From: an uncultured Lachnospiraceae bacterium
Lineage (GTDB): Bacteria > Bacillota > Clostridia > Lachnospirales > Lachnospiraceae
Direction of reading: 5' to 3'
Assembly (NCBI GenBank): GCA_947564735.1
Contig: CANOEC010000020.1
Span: forward strand, 1 to 64,000
DNA: 64,000 bases
Of this stretch, positions 44,080-52,786 are shown piece after piece. The notes under the pieces are model-generated. The model was given only the letters and a program-made list of their open reading frames with translations, ran no database searches and was not told the DNA's origin. A program made the position numbers and the translations under genes. The first letter of the stretch is position 1. Each line of letters begins with the position of its first letter.

Positions 44080-45402
44080 ATGAATAAAGATTTGACTGTG
44101 GGAAAACCGGAAACCGTACTCTGGAAATTCTGTCTGCCACTGTTCGGAAGCATTATTTTTCAGCAGCTTTATAATATCGCCGACAGCTTGGTCGCCGGTA
44201 AATTCATCGGAGAGAATGCACTGGCTGCTGTGGGCAACAGTTATGAGATTACACTGATTTTTATCGCATTTGCCTTCGGCTGCAACATCGGCTGTTCGGT
44301 CGTCGTATCAAGACTGTTCGGTTCCAAAAAATATAACGAAATGAAAACCGCAGTATATACGACCATGATATCCAGCGCGGTTTTATGTGTGACGCTAATG
44401 GTCTTCGGTCTTGTCTGCAGTGGCGGACTGCTCAGAATCATCCATACACCTGCAGAAATTTTTGCCGATTCCGGACTGTATCTGAATATTTATATATTGG
44501 GACTGCCCTTTCTTTTCTTCTATAATATAGCAACCGGAATTTTCTCGGCGCTGGGCGATTCCAAGACACCGTTCATCTTTCTGGCATTTTCCTCAACCGC
44601 CAACATCATAGTCGATATCCTGTTCGTCGCCGCTTTTCATATGGGCGTTGCAGGCGTTGCATGGGCAACTTTCCTCTGTCAAGGCATAAGCTGTGTACTG
44701 GCAATGATTGTTGTATTAAAGAGACTGGCTGGCATTCAGACCGAGGAAGCTGTTAAGCTATATTCCTTTGATATGTTTCGGAAAATAGCAGTTATCGCAG
44801 TGCCGAGCATCTTACAGCAGAGCTTTATCTCTGTGGGCAATATCGTCATCCAGAGTGTCATCAACGACTGCGGCGTGGAGGTCACCGCCGGATATGCCGC
44901 TGCAATCAAACTGAATAATCTGGTGATTACTTCTTTCACCACGCTGGCAAACGGACTGTCCAACTATACGGCACAGAACATGGGCGCAGGTATTCTACCA
45001 CGCATCAAAGCAGGCTTCAAAGCCGGCGTCAAGATGGTGTGGCTGTTGTGCATTCCCATTGCCGTCCTATATCTGTCTGCGGCAAAGGCACTTGTCTCCT
45101 TCTTTATCAACGAACCCTCGCAGCTTGCGCTGGCTTCCGGCACACGCTTTCTCTATATCGTGACGCCTTTCTATTTCGTCGTCTCCGTCAAGCTGATTGC
45201 CGACGGCATTCTGCGCGGTGCAAGTCTGATGAAAAACTTCATGATTGCTACTTTTACGGATTTAATCCTGCGGGTGATACTGGCGCAGGTTCTTGCCGGA
45301 CAGGTGGGGTACATCGGCATCTGGTGCGCATGGCCAATTGGCTGGACAATCGCTACGGTGCTCTCCGTTACTTTTTATCGGAAGGGTCCTTGGAGGGGAT
45401 AG
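44080..45402 (+). CDS. MATE family efflux transporter 1
   Basis: 440 residues with twelve hydrophobic helices, the standard MATE topology. The N-terminal half begins KPETVLWKFCLPLFGSIIFQ and QLYNIADSLVAGKFIGENAL, which is the MATE motif with VAG following the first helix pair. MATE proteins export cationic drugs or metabolites with a Na+ or H+ gradient. The substrate cannot be deduced. TAGGAGG precedes the ATG. It is monocistronic, with a hairpin after the stop, and its sequence is clearly different from the second MATE gene nearby. Confidence 0.9.
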   Translation: MNKDLTVGKPETVLWKFCLPLFGSIIFQQLYNIADSLVAGKFIGENALAAVGNSYEITLIFIAFAFGCNIGCSVVVSRLFGSKKYNEMKTAVYTTMISSAVLCVTLMVFGLVCSGGLLRIIHTPAEIFADSGLYLNIYILGLPFLFFYNIATGIFSALGDSKTPFIFLAFSSTANIIVDILFVAAFHMGVAGVAWATFLCQGISCVLAMIVVLKRLAGIQTEEAVKLYSFDMFRKIAVIAVPSILQQSFISVGNIVIQSVINDCGVEVTAGYAAAIKLNNLVITSFTTLANGLSNYTAQNMGAGILPRIKAGFKAGVKMVWLLCIPIAVLYLSAAKALVSFFINEPSQLALASGTRFLYIVTPFYFVVSVKLIADGILRGASLMKNFMIATFTDLILRVILAQVLAGQVGYIGIWCAWPIGWTIATVLSVTFYRKGPWRG

Positions 45403-45456
45403 GCGGTTCTATTACCGATTCCCAAACCCACTTCCAAAATCAGACTGATTATCCTC

Positions 45457-45478
45457 CGATGGAATTTCAGTTCCATCG
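45457..45478 (+). terminator. Hairpin after MATE gene 1
   Basis: CGATGGAA tttcag TTCCATCG, followed by ACAGTTGTTTTC. It lies 55 bases after the MATE stop and before the convergent PadR gene. Confidence 0.5.
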
Positions 45479-45540
45479 ACAGTTGTTTTCAATTACGGTT
45501 GCCTGAAATATCGCAGCCGTTTCATGATTCTTGCTGTGTT

Positions 45541-46068
45541 TTATTGTAATTCTTCTTTCAGCGTTGCAATCCATTGTTCGATTGCCTGTACCAAAAGAAA
45601 CTGCTGGCGTAAAACTGCCATACCAGTAACGGGAATATCTGGTGCATCCTCTTTCAATGCGATATTTTCTTCAAGATAGGTTTTCAGAACATTCATATTG
45701 CTTTCGATGTTATCCAGACATTCTTTCTGGCTTTCTTTTGGCATACTCTCCAAATTCACGATAACGGCATTAAAGTCCAAAAATATGTGGATTGGCTTAC
45801 AAGATATTTCAAACATCAGCTTTTCAAATTCCTTTTTTCCCACATCTGTCAGAGTATATACCGCCTTTTCGGGCATTTTCCCGTCTTTTTCCGTATGGCT
45901 TAAAATCAGCCCCTTTTCCTCTAGCTGAAGGACTTTTTTATAAATAGACGGTGTGCTGATTTTTACCCATTTTGAAATATTTCGGTATTCCACAAGTTTC
46001 TGAATGTCATAGGCACTCAAGGATTCCTTTTTCAACATTCCCAATACAATCAAATCAATGGTCGCCAT
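45541..46068 (-). CDS. PadR family transcriptional regulator
   Basis: 175 residues from ATG 46066-46068 (GGAGG upstream; the earlier ATG at 46095 is rejected). The N-terminal winged helix reads IDLIVLGMLKKESLSAYDIQ, STPSIYKKVLQLEEKGLI and AVYTLTDVGKKEFEKLM, typical of PadR. The C-terminal half is a helical dimerisation region (Vir_act_alpha_C type). PadR proteins usually repress a neighbouring transporter gene and lose DNA binding with a ligand. The divergent neighbour is a MATE exporter, and two 17-bp palindromes lie between them, so local and self control is very likely. Confidence 0.9.
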   Translation of the reverse strand: MATIDLIVLGMLKKESLSAYDIQKLVEYRNISKWVKISTPSIYKKVLQLEEKGLILSHTEKDGKMPEKAVYTLTDVGKKEFEKLMFEISCKPIHIFLDFNAVIVNLESMPKESQKECLDNIESNMNVLKTYLEENIALKEDAPDIPVTGMAVLRQQFLLVQAIEQWIATLKEELQ

Positions 46069-46088
46069 CCAATTTTCCTCCTTTACTA

Positions 46089-46151
46089 TTGACAACTACT
46101 ATAAATTATAGTATTATAATCTCTGCGTCGCAATTACTATATTTTATAGTA
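46089..46151 (+). promoter_or_regulatory. PadR operator pair overlapping the MATE 2 promoter
   Basis: Operator 1 is TACTATAAATTATAGTA (46097-46113), a perfect palindrome around one base. Operator 2 is TACTATATTTTATAGTA (46135-46151), with one mismatch. Operator 1 fills the spacer of a plus-strand promoter, TTGACA at 46089-46094 and TATTAT at 46112-46117 with a 17-base spacer. A repressor bound there would block transcription of the MATE gene and reach the PadR start region. Confidence 0.7.
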
Positions 46152-46191
46152 CTATATTATAAACCATATGTCTAGTGAAAGGAGAATCACA

Positions 46192-47595
46192 ATGAACAGT
46201 CAAAAAAGAGGCACTGAAAAACATGCTCTTCAAAAAATGGAGCTGCTCGGCAATGCATCCATTCCAAAAGCACTTTTAGCAATGGGCATCCCGACTATGA
46301 TTGGCATGCTGGTAAACGCTTTCTACAACCTTGTGGACGCCTATTTTGTCGGCGGGTTAGGAGAAAGCCAGATGGGAGCAATTTCCGTTGTCTACCCACT
46401 CGGACAGGTCGTTGTCGGTCTGGGTCTGCTGTTCGGCAACGGAGCCGCTTCTTATATTTCCAGATTATTAGGTCGGGGCGATAAAGAAAATGCGGATAAG
46501 GTTGTAAGCACCGCGCTATACAGCAGCATGTCCGTCGGAGCGGTCATCATTATTATCTCTATGGTTTTCCTAAGCCCTATTCTGAAACTCTTAGGGGCAA
46601 CCGACAGCATCCTGCCTTATGCCGCCACATACGCGAGGCTCTACATTGTTTCCTGCATCTTCAATGTGTTCAATGTCACCATGAATAATATCGTGACAAG
46701 CGAGGGAGCAGCAAAGACAACCATGTGTGCCTTGCTGACGGGAGCTATCCTCAATATCGCCTTAGACCCGTTGTTTATCTATATGTTTGACTTGGGCGTG
46801 GCAGGGGCAGCAATAGCAACTGCAATCTCGCAGGTAGTTTCCACCTGTGTTTATCTGACCTATATCCTGCGGAAGAAAAGCGTATTTCATTTTCGGATGA
46901 GGGACTGCACATATACAAAGGAAATCATGTCTGAGATTTTCAAAATCGGCATCCCAACACTGGTATTCCAAATATTGACGAGCATTTCCATTTCCTTAAT
47001 CAACAATGCCGCAGGCGGTTATGGAGATTCAGCGATTGCAGGCATGGGCGTTGTCACCCGCCTTATCTCAATGGGCAGCCTATCAGTATTCGGTTTTATC
47101 AAAGGATTTCAGCCCATTGCAGGATACAGTTATGGGGCGAAAATGTTTGACCGGTTGCGTGAAGCAATCAAGACTTCTATTCTCTGGTCTACGGTTTTCT
47201 GTGTGGTTTTCGGTCTGGTACTGGCTCTGTTCCCTGCGGCTATCGTTTCGAGGTTTACAAAGGGCGATGCCGAAATGATTCGCATTGGAGCGACATCTTT
47301 AAGGGCAAACGGCATTTCAATCATGCTCTTTGGGTTTTATACCGTATATTCCTCCCTATTCCTCGCTTTAGGAAAAGGCAGAGAGGGATTTTTCCTTGGA
47401 GCTTGCAGACAGGGGATTTGCTTCATTCCTGTTATCCTGCTCCTGCCTATTGTCTGGGGGCTAAACGGTATCTTATATGCCCAACCAATTGCTGACGTGC
47501 TTTCTGCAATCATAACGGTATTTATGGCAATACCGCTCCATCAAAAACTGAATGAAATGCAGAAGCAGCCCGCCGCAATAAGCATTACTAATTAA
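46192..47595 (+). CDS. MATE family efflux transporter 2, PadR-controlled
   Basis: 467 residues from ATG 46192 (AAGGAG upstream; an ATG eight codons earlier has no signal). Twelve membrane helices. The start of the transporter, SIPKALLAMGIPTMIGMLVN, and YNLVDAYFVGGLGESQMGAI, GLLFGNGAASYISRLLGRGD fit the DinF/NorM group of MATE exporters (MepA-like). The MepA-like type with a dedicated divergent repressor is known for multidrug export. It lies downstream of two PadR operators. A hairpin follows the stop. Confidence 0.9.
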   Translation: MNSQKRGTEKHALQKMELLGNASIPKALLAMGIPTMIGMLVNAFYNLVDAYFVGGLGESQMGAISVVYPLGQVVVGLGLLFGNGAASYISRLLGRGDKENADKVVSTALYSSMSVGAVIIIISMVFLSPILKLLGATDSILPYAATYARLYIVSCIFNVFNVTMNNIVTSEGAAKTTMCALLTGAILNIALDPLFIYMFDLGVAGAAIATAISQVVSTCVYLTYILRKKSVFHFRMRDCTYTKEIMSEIFKIGIPTLVFQILTSISISLINNAAGGYGDSAIAGMGVVTRLISMGSLSVFGFIKGFQPIAGYSYGAKMFDRLREAIKTSILWSTVFCVVFGLVLALFPAAIVSRFTKGDAEMIRIGATSLRANGISIMLFGFYTVYSSLFLALGKGREGFFLGACRQGICFIPVILLLPIVWGLNGILYAQPIADVLSAIITVFMAIPLHQKLNEMQKQPAAISITN

Positions 47596-47617
47596 ACTTC
47601 TTCTCCTAAAAAACAGA

Positions 47618-47654
47618 ACCGATGAGCTGTGATGTATCTCACAAGTTCATCGGC
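47618..47654 (+). terminator. Hairpin after MATE gene 2
   Basis: CCGATGA and TCATCGG form the stem around GTGATGTATCTCAC, which itself can pair partly. No T run follows, so termination is only possible. Confidence 0.35.
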
Positions 47655-47747
47655 TCTGCGTCTAAAACGTCTGGCTCTCTGATTACGGTTACATTTAAAT
47701 TGTTTACTTCAATCAATAGCCGACTAAGAAATAAATCATAAAACAAT

Positions 47748-47888
47748 TTACATTGCATCTGATATTGCACTTCCTATTATCTTTGTCGGTTGTTCTGTCA
47801 AATTAGATAGAGCTTGATCTACGCATTCTGGTATTTTCGCACTAAATAAACCATATTTTTTGAATTTTATGCCATATGTATTCCCCAT
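47748..47888 (-). pseudogene. Truncated DUF4393-like N-terminus
   Basis: 46 codons from an ATG at 47886-47888. The peptide has PECVDQALSNLTEQPTKIIG and SAISDAM before the stop. The order of Pro-Glu, Asn-Leu-Thr and Ile-Gly resembles the start of DUF4393 proteins from mobile elements, but most of the protein is missing. No good ribosome binding site. It lies between the second MATE gene and the recombinase end. The rest of the 428-bp gap shows nothing else. Confidence 0.35.
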
Positions 47889-48023
47889 TTATTTTTCTTG
47901 TGCAAAACATTAATATTTGCTCTACAGCTTTTACCCCATGGGTAAATCAATTTCCCCATAGTCCCTCCCCGGAAACTGAAAACACACTTCCCTCTACCCC
48001 TATGAATCGCAGAAACCTTTGAT

Positions 48024-49706
48024 TTACTGCGGTTTCCGACTTAGAAGGCAGACCGTTTCAACATGTGTATCATTATCTAAACTTAAGTCCATATCTTCCT
48101 CTATGATCGGAAGTCTAAATTTAATGGATTTCAGCCATTGTCCGCTCGGCTGCCTGGTCTCATAAACCTGTATTTCAGAAATCAACGCTTCCATAAGCTG
48201 CCGCCTTTCCTCCTCATTCATCACGGCATACAGCTTTTCAAAATAAATCAATACTTTATAAATATTGTCGCCTGTTAGTTTCTCGGCTTCCACTGCCTGT
48301 TTTTTCGCCCTTGTTTCAATAAGCTTCGTTTCTACCGCTTCTATCTTATCATACATATGGTATAATCTGTCATCAAGGTCAGCTTTTCGCTTAATATAGT
48401 GTTTGTCATCCGGATCAAGAGAATCTATTTCCTCCGCCAGTTTTAGTTTGACCGCATAATACTGCCTCAGCTGCTTTTCAAAATCTGCAAGTTCTCCATC
48501 TATTGCGGCAGTATCCACCTTTCTGTTAATCTTCTCCTGCATCATTGCCGCAAACTTAGAATTGTCGACCAGCTTTACAATGACCTCCGCCACCGCATCA
48601 TCCAAAAGTTCCTCCCGAATCTGCTTTTTATAATCGCACTTATGCCCACGGGTCATGGTGCGGTGCTTGCAGCCATAATAATAAAAATCTTTGTACTTTG
48701 TACCGTCCTTTCTCCTTTTAATACTCTTGTTGCCATACATACCGGCACCGCAGACCGGACACTTCACAATGCCGGAAAGCAGATGTGTCTTCGTATCCTT
48801 TGCCTTATTTACATGCTCATACTTCTTCGCCTGTGCAAGCAGTTTTACCTGTGCCGTCTGCCAGATATCTTCCGCAACAATCGCCTCATGCAATCCATCC
48901 ACCAAAATGTAATTATCCTGCTCCACAAGATGATATTCGTTCCGTGTTCCATGCACCTTTTCCGTTTTTCTGCGCCCATATGCGATTTTTCCGCAATACA
49001 CAGGATTTTTCAGGATAAGCCGGATTAAGTGTGCATCAAAAAGCGGATTTTTACCATTCTGCCGCTGTATTTTGCGTATGCCGTGATTTTCAAGATATTT
49101 TGCCACGCCGTTAGCGCCAATATCTGTATGTACATACTGGTCAAAGATTACTCGGATAGCTGCCGCTTCTTCCTCATTAATCTGTAATTTTCCATCTACC
49201 AACTGATAACCATAGGGTGCAAAACCACCGTTCCATTTTCCTTCACGAGCTTTCTGAATACGCCCTTCCATTGTCTGCACTCGAATATTTTCCCTCTCAA
49301 TCTCCGCAACCGCCGACAAAACGGAAATCATCAGTTTGCCTGCATCTTTGGAAGAATTGATTCCATCTTCCACACAGATTAAATTCACCCCAAAATCCTG
49401 CATGACCTGTAATGTGGAAAGCACATCCGCTGCATTTCTCCCAAATCGGGACAGCTTAAAAACAAGGACAAATGACACACCATCTTTTCCTGCCTTTATA
49501 TCCTCCATCATACGATTAAACTCCATTCGCCCTTCTATAGACTTGCCTGATTTTCCAGCATCTTCATATGTACCGACAATCTCATAATCGTTATAATCGG
49601 CAAACGCTTTCATTCTGGCTTTCTGTGCATCTAAGGAATAACCGTCTATCTGCATGGCTGTAGATACCCTTGTATAAGTATAAACCCTAATTTTCCCTTG
49701 CTGCAT
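48024..49706 (-). CDS. Large serine recombinase (site-specific integrase)
   Basis: 560 residues. The catalytic resolvase domain has the nucleophile in YTRVSTAMQIDGYSLDAQKA, LVFKLSRFGRNAADVLSTL and ISVLSAVAEIERENIRVQT. It is followed by a recombinase domain (GGFAPYGYQLVDGKL, ANGVAKYLENHGIRK), a zinc ribbon (CPVCGAGMYG, then CKH and C) and a coiled coil. Such enzymes integrate and excise mobile elements by a two-base crossover. The last residues HVETVCLLSRKPQ are the C-terminal signature of the RNA methyltransferase RlmD, so the gene runs across the attachment site into host DNA. GGAG lies 8 bases before the ATG. A palindrome sits just upstream. Confidence 0.9.
   Translation of the reverse strand: MQQGKIRVYTYTRVSTAMQIDGYSLDAQKARMKAFADYNDYEIVGTYEDAGKSGKSIEGRMEFNRMMEDIKAGKDGVSFVLVFKLSRFGRNAADVLSTLQVMQDFGVNLICVEDGINSSKDAGKLMISVLSAVAEIERENIRVQTMEGRIQKAREGKWNGGFAPYGYQLVDGKLQINEEEAAAIRVIFDQYVHTDIGANGVAKYLENHGIRKIQRQNGKNPLFDAHLIRLILKNPVYCGKIAYGRRKTEKVHGTRNEYHLVEQDNYILVDGLHEAIVAEDIWQTAQVKLLAQAKKYEHVNKAKDTKTHLLSGIVKCPVCGAGMYGNKSIKRRKDGTKYKDFYYYGCKHRTMTRGHKCDYKKQIREELLDDAVAEVIVKLVDNSKFAAMMQEKINRKVDTAAIDGELADFEKQLRQYYAVKLKLAEEIDSLDPDDKHYIKRKADLDDRLYHMYDKIEAVETKLIETRAKKQAVEAEKLTGDNIYKVLIYFEKLYAVMNEEERRQLMEALISEIQVYETRQPSGQWLKSIKFRLPIIEEDMDLSLDNDTHVETVCLLSRKPQ
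48048..48066. other. Candidate attachment site, recombinase end
   Basis: On the minus strand CATGTTGAAACGGTCTGC, encoding HVETVC at the end of the recombinase. It matches AATGTTGAGACGGTATGT at 56029-56046 inside rlmD at 14 of 18 positions. If the crossover is here, the sequence to the left (AGTCGGAAACCGCAGTAA and beyond) is the displaced original end of rlmD. Confidence 0.6.
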
Positions 49707-49722
49707 TTCATCATCTCCATTT

Positions 49723-49740
49723 GTGCAACGGACGTTGCAC
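49723..49740. promoter_or_regulatory. Palindrome before the recombinase gene
   Basis: GTGCAACG GA CGTTGCAC, 8-bp arms and a 2-base centre, directly upstream of the recombinase ribosome binding site. The same arms recur at 50466-50488 (TTGTGCAACG acc CGTTGCACAA) within the YhcG-type gene. Possible operator, nuclease recognition site or RNA hairpin over the recombinase start. Confidence 0.5.
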
Positions 49741-49760
49741 TTTTCCTTGAATTATCTCAG

Positions 49761-50900
49761 TTATTCCAATTCCTTTTCTATTTCTTCGATAGACGGCAAA
49801 CTGCTTTGCAACTCTTCAGGCAAAGATTGTGTAATTTTATTTTGCCATTCTGCAACGCCAATCGGATTCTGATAACCTGCCAAAGAATATTCCACTACCG
49901 TTTTATTCTTACCCTTAACAAGCAAAAGTCCTATTGTCGGCTTATCATCCGGATGACGCAAAATATCGTTTACAATATTCTGGTACATATTCAACTGACT
50001 GACAAACCCCGGTTCAAAATCACAAGCTTTCAATTCTATCACAACGTAGCACCTTAATTTTAAATGATAAAACAGAAGATCAATATAGAAGTCCTGTCCT
50101 CCAACTTCCAAATGAACCTGTCTGCCAACAAATGCAAAACCCTGTCCTAATTCTAACAAAAAACTTTGAATATGCTCTGTTAGTTTCCTCTCTATTTCCA
50201 CTTCACGTCTCGGCATATCAGTTCCCAAAAAGTCGAATAAATAGGGATCTTTGAAAATCTGGTTTGCCATATCAGAATCAAACGGTGGTAATGCAACCGG
50301 AAAATTATTAACAGTCTTTCCAGTCCGTTCCATCAATCTACCCTGTATCTGTAATTCAAGTATGGTTTTGCTCCATCCGTTTTCTATTGTTTTTCCAGCG
50401 TACCAAACGCGTTCCTCCACCGTTTTTAATTTGTCCATCAAGGTAATATTTGTTCGCCACGGTATTTGTGCAACGACCCGTTGCACAATTTCATAATCCT
50501 GCCAGCATTGAGCAAACTTGCGCATATATTTAATATTTCTTGGAGAAAAACCAGACATTTCCGGAAATGCATCTTTTAAGTCCTTTGACATGCGGTCAAT
50601 AACTTTTGCACCCCAGCCCTCTTGTTCCTGTTTTGTCAAAATAGCCCTGCCAATGTTCCAGTAAAGACAAATCATACTTGCATTGGCGTTCATAACAACA
50701 GAAATTCGTTGTCTTTGAATTTCTTTTTTGATTTCTTCTATAAATTCCAAATAACTGTCACCCATTTCACAAAGATTTGGAGCAATTGGAAAAATCACTC
50801 CTTCTTTATCTTTTCCCATGTGCTTTCTATTATCCATATGCTCTCCTTCTTTCAAATCTTTATTAGTTTGGACATTTTTATCACGTATATTATATCGCAT
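49761..50900 (-). CDS. YhcG-type PD-(D/E)XK nuclease protein (DUF1016)
   Basis: 379 residues from ATG 50898-50900 (GGAGG upstream). An ATG at 50835-50837, also with AAGGAG, is a good alternative, and homology starts only after it. The N-terminal DUF1016 part is clear: ASMICLYWNIGRAILTKQEQ, GWGAKVIDRMSKDL, FSPRNIKYMRKFA and VAQIPWRTNI. The C-terminal nuclease fold has DFYIDLLFYH followed by CYVVIELKA, giving the D and ExK residues. YhcG-type proteins are common in mobile and defence regions and may be nucleases. It is followed by the recombinase after 54 bp and preceded by a small gene, suggesting one operon. Confidence 0.85.
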   Translation of the reverse strand: MRYNIRDKNVQTNKDLKEGEHMDNRKHMGKDKEGVIFPIAPNLCEMGDSYLEFIEEIKKEIQRQRISVVMNANASMICLYWNIGRAILTKQEQEGWGAKVIDRMSKDLKDAFPEMSGFSPRNIKYMRKFAQCWQDYEIVQRVVAQIPWRTNITLMDKLKTVEERVWYAGKTIENGWSKTILELQIQGRLMERTGKTVNNFPVALPPFDSDMANQIFKDPYLFDFLGTDMPRREVEIERKLTEHIQSFLLELGQGFAFVGRQVHLEVGGQDFYIDLLFYHLKLRCYVVIELKACDFEPGFVSQLNMYQNIVNDILRHPDDKPTIGLLLVKGKNKTVVEYSLAGYQNPIGVAEWQNKITQSLPEELQSSLPSIEEIEKELE

Positions 50901-50927
50901 AGTGGACTCCTCCACAAGAGAATTTTC

Positions 50928-51074
50928 TTATTCTCTCAATCCATCTACTACTTCTCTATTTTCCTTGCTAATGTTTATTTCGATATCGGGCAAATTGGCA
51001 ATATCTAAATCTGATGCATATTTCTCAATCAAATTCGCAAGCAAATCTGCTAATCCACTCCATTTATCAACCAT
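50928..51074 (-). CDS. Small 48-residue protein upstream of the YhcG-type gene
   Basis: ATG 51072-51074 with AAGGGGGAG at a good distance; the stop lies 27 bp before the ATG of the YhcG-type gene. Peptide: MVDKWSGLADLLANLIEKYA, then SDLDIANLPDIEI and KENREVVDGLRE, an acidic, helix-rich sequence. I do not recognise it. Clear translation signals and tight coupling suggest a real gene, possibly a partner or inhibitor of the nuclease (inference). Confidence 0.55.
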   Translation of the reverse strand: MVDKWSGLADLLANLIEKYASDLDIANLPDIEINISKENREVVDGLRE

Positions 51075-52135
51075 AAGCACTCCCCCTTCAAACATAAAAA
51101 AGGACAGTTATAAACTGTTACGTTCATAACTGCCCTTACGCTGTTTTTTACAATTCAAAAAATCACAAATTCTCTCGCTTTTCGTCTCTCTGTAATAAAA
51201 TTATTCCGCATACAAGTGGCAGGTCATTACGCTGCCCACATCGGAATTGCACCGTCATTTTATGACTGAAATCTTTATCTGATTTCAGAAGTATCATTAT
51301 CATGAATATGCTTCATCGCCCCGCACAACTGCTGTACATTTTGTCAGGTTCTTATCGCTCCGTGCTTTTACTTTTTCATTCAAAGGCAAGACACATCATG
51401 GCGCACTTACTTAGTGGCTACACATATCCTCACGTCCTGTATGCTTTTCGGTATTCAGTTGTTAATCTGTTCATAATATCTTTATATATCACTCGGTCAC
51501 TAACACCAGCTTCTTGTGTGTCAGTCCCATTATTATAATAAATGGTAAATATGCAAAAACCTTCCTATTTACCAAATCTTTTTTAGATTTTTTTATCCAG
51601 ATTTGAAATAAGATTTATATAGATTTTAGAAAATCACAAAGTCATATTATCTGTAATTTGATCAGAAGTCCGAAAACTAATTACATTCTATTGCTGGAAT
51701 AACAAGCACTGCTCACGGGCGTCCGTGGACAGAATTTTCACAGGTATTCTTTTTCGGAACGTCTGTAAAAATTGGCTTACATAAGGGAAATCCCCTAACC
51801 CCTTTCTATTAGAAATCTCTGTCTTTTTTATTTTCACGCTTTATTAATAGCTTAACTTTATCAAGACTATGTACATAAACAAATTTGTCGTAAATACCGC
51901 ACAAACATTGTGCATCTACAATTAAAAAATGAAACTTTTCGCAACAGAGCCGTGAGGAATCAGACCATAAAAGATTAAAATTTTAATCTCACTCAGATAC
52001 CATATTTTCATATCACAAAAACAGTGACTTTGGCTCTCTCTTCAAAATCACTGTTTTTGTATTATATAAATTGGTATTCACTATCTTTATATTCTGTTTC
52101 TATACATCACTTATACGCAATACCATCCCTCAACA
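51075..52135. other. Gene-free stretch inside the element
   Basis: About 1.06 kb, AT-rich. 51098-51136 contains a hairpin of GGACAGTTAT/ATAACTGCCC type just before the small gene. Two minus-strand open stretches look protein-like but lack good starts: one ending near 51165 (RCGQRNDLPLVCGIILLQRD) and one ending near 51812 (CGIYDKFVYVHSLDKVKLLI). They could be relics of mobile element genes. A terminator closes the stretch. Nothing else is recognised. Confidence 0.4.
52016..52059 (-). terminator. Terminator after the GNAT genes
   Basis: AAAAACAGTGA and TCACTGTTTTT form an 11-bp stem around a 20-base loop, with T runs on both strands. It lies 77 bases after the stop of the last GNAT gene and closes that operon. 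Confidence 0.75.
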
Positions 52136-52741
52136 TTAGCGATGTCGCCCGATTTCATATGTCACCATTTTAGGAATTTCCTTATCGTCCACTGAATCCA
52201 TCTGAAACCCTGCTTCATGCATGGCTTCCACTATCAAATTCTTTCCTTTCACAACCACGCCGCCTAATTTTTCAGCAAGTCTGCGGCTTGCAATGTTTGA
52301 AGCAAACGCATTCCAGACAATACACTCTACTGTCTCTTTTTCTAGGACATAATCAAGCAGCATTCGAAATGCTTCAAACGCATATCCCCTTCTTTGACAT
52401 TCCTCAAGAACAGCAATCTCTACATCCGGCATCTTCGGATTTTCATAGTTTAACTCAATATAGCCGCACCCATGTAATGATATCTTCTCAGTTATCAAGT
52501 ATCTTTCTTTAGCGTTCTTTTCTCCTGCTGCATAATCTTCAATCCATTGACGCTGCGTCACCCAAAAATCCGGCATCATTTCATAAACTTTTGAAAATGC
52601 AGAAGCTCTTTTATATGTAGCTAAATAGCATTCCACATTTGATTGATTCAGCGAACTTACAATGATTTTTTCTCCATATAACGCAAAATCATTCCCTGCA
52701 ATAAAGTCATTTCTTTTGTCACTCAAAAAACTTCTCCTCAT
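52136..52741 (-). CDS. GNAT family N-acetyltransferase (RimJ/RimL-like)
   Basis: 201 residues. The acetyl-CoA-binding region reads AVLEECQRRGYAFEAFRMLL, followed by VWNAFASNIASRRLAEKLGG, as in RimL-type enzymes that acetylate proteins or small amines. The start is ATG 52741 or, more likely by its AGGAG signal, a TTG at 52726. It is the last gene of a presumed operon with the second GNAT and the methylase fusion. The substrate is unknown. Confidence 0.8.
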   Translation of the reverse strand: MRRSFLSDKRNDFIAGNDFALYGEKIIVSSLNQSNVECYLATYKRASAFSKVYEMMPDFWVTQRQWIEDYAAGEKNAKERYLITEKISLHGCGYIELNYENPKMPDVEIAVLEECQRRGYAFEAFRMLLDYVLEKETVECIVWNAFASNIASRRLAEKLGGVVVKGKNLIVEAMHEAGFQMDSVDDKEIPKMVTYEIGRHR

Positions 52742-52786
52742 CCTATAAACTCATTGGTCTTCATTCAATACGAATGAAAAAAGCAA

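Noticed and set aside
45039-45506. 155-codon plus-strand frame overlapping the end of MATE 1
   Set aside because: Mostly inside the MATE gene in another frame; no ribosome binding site and no family resemblance.
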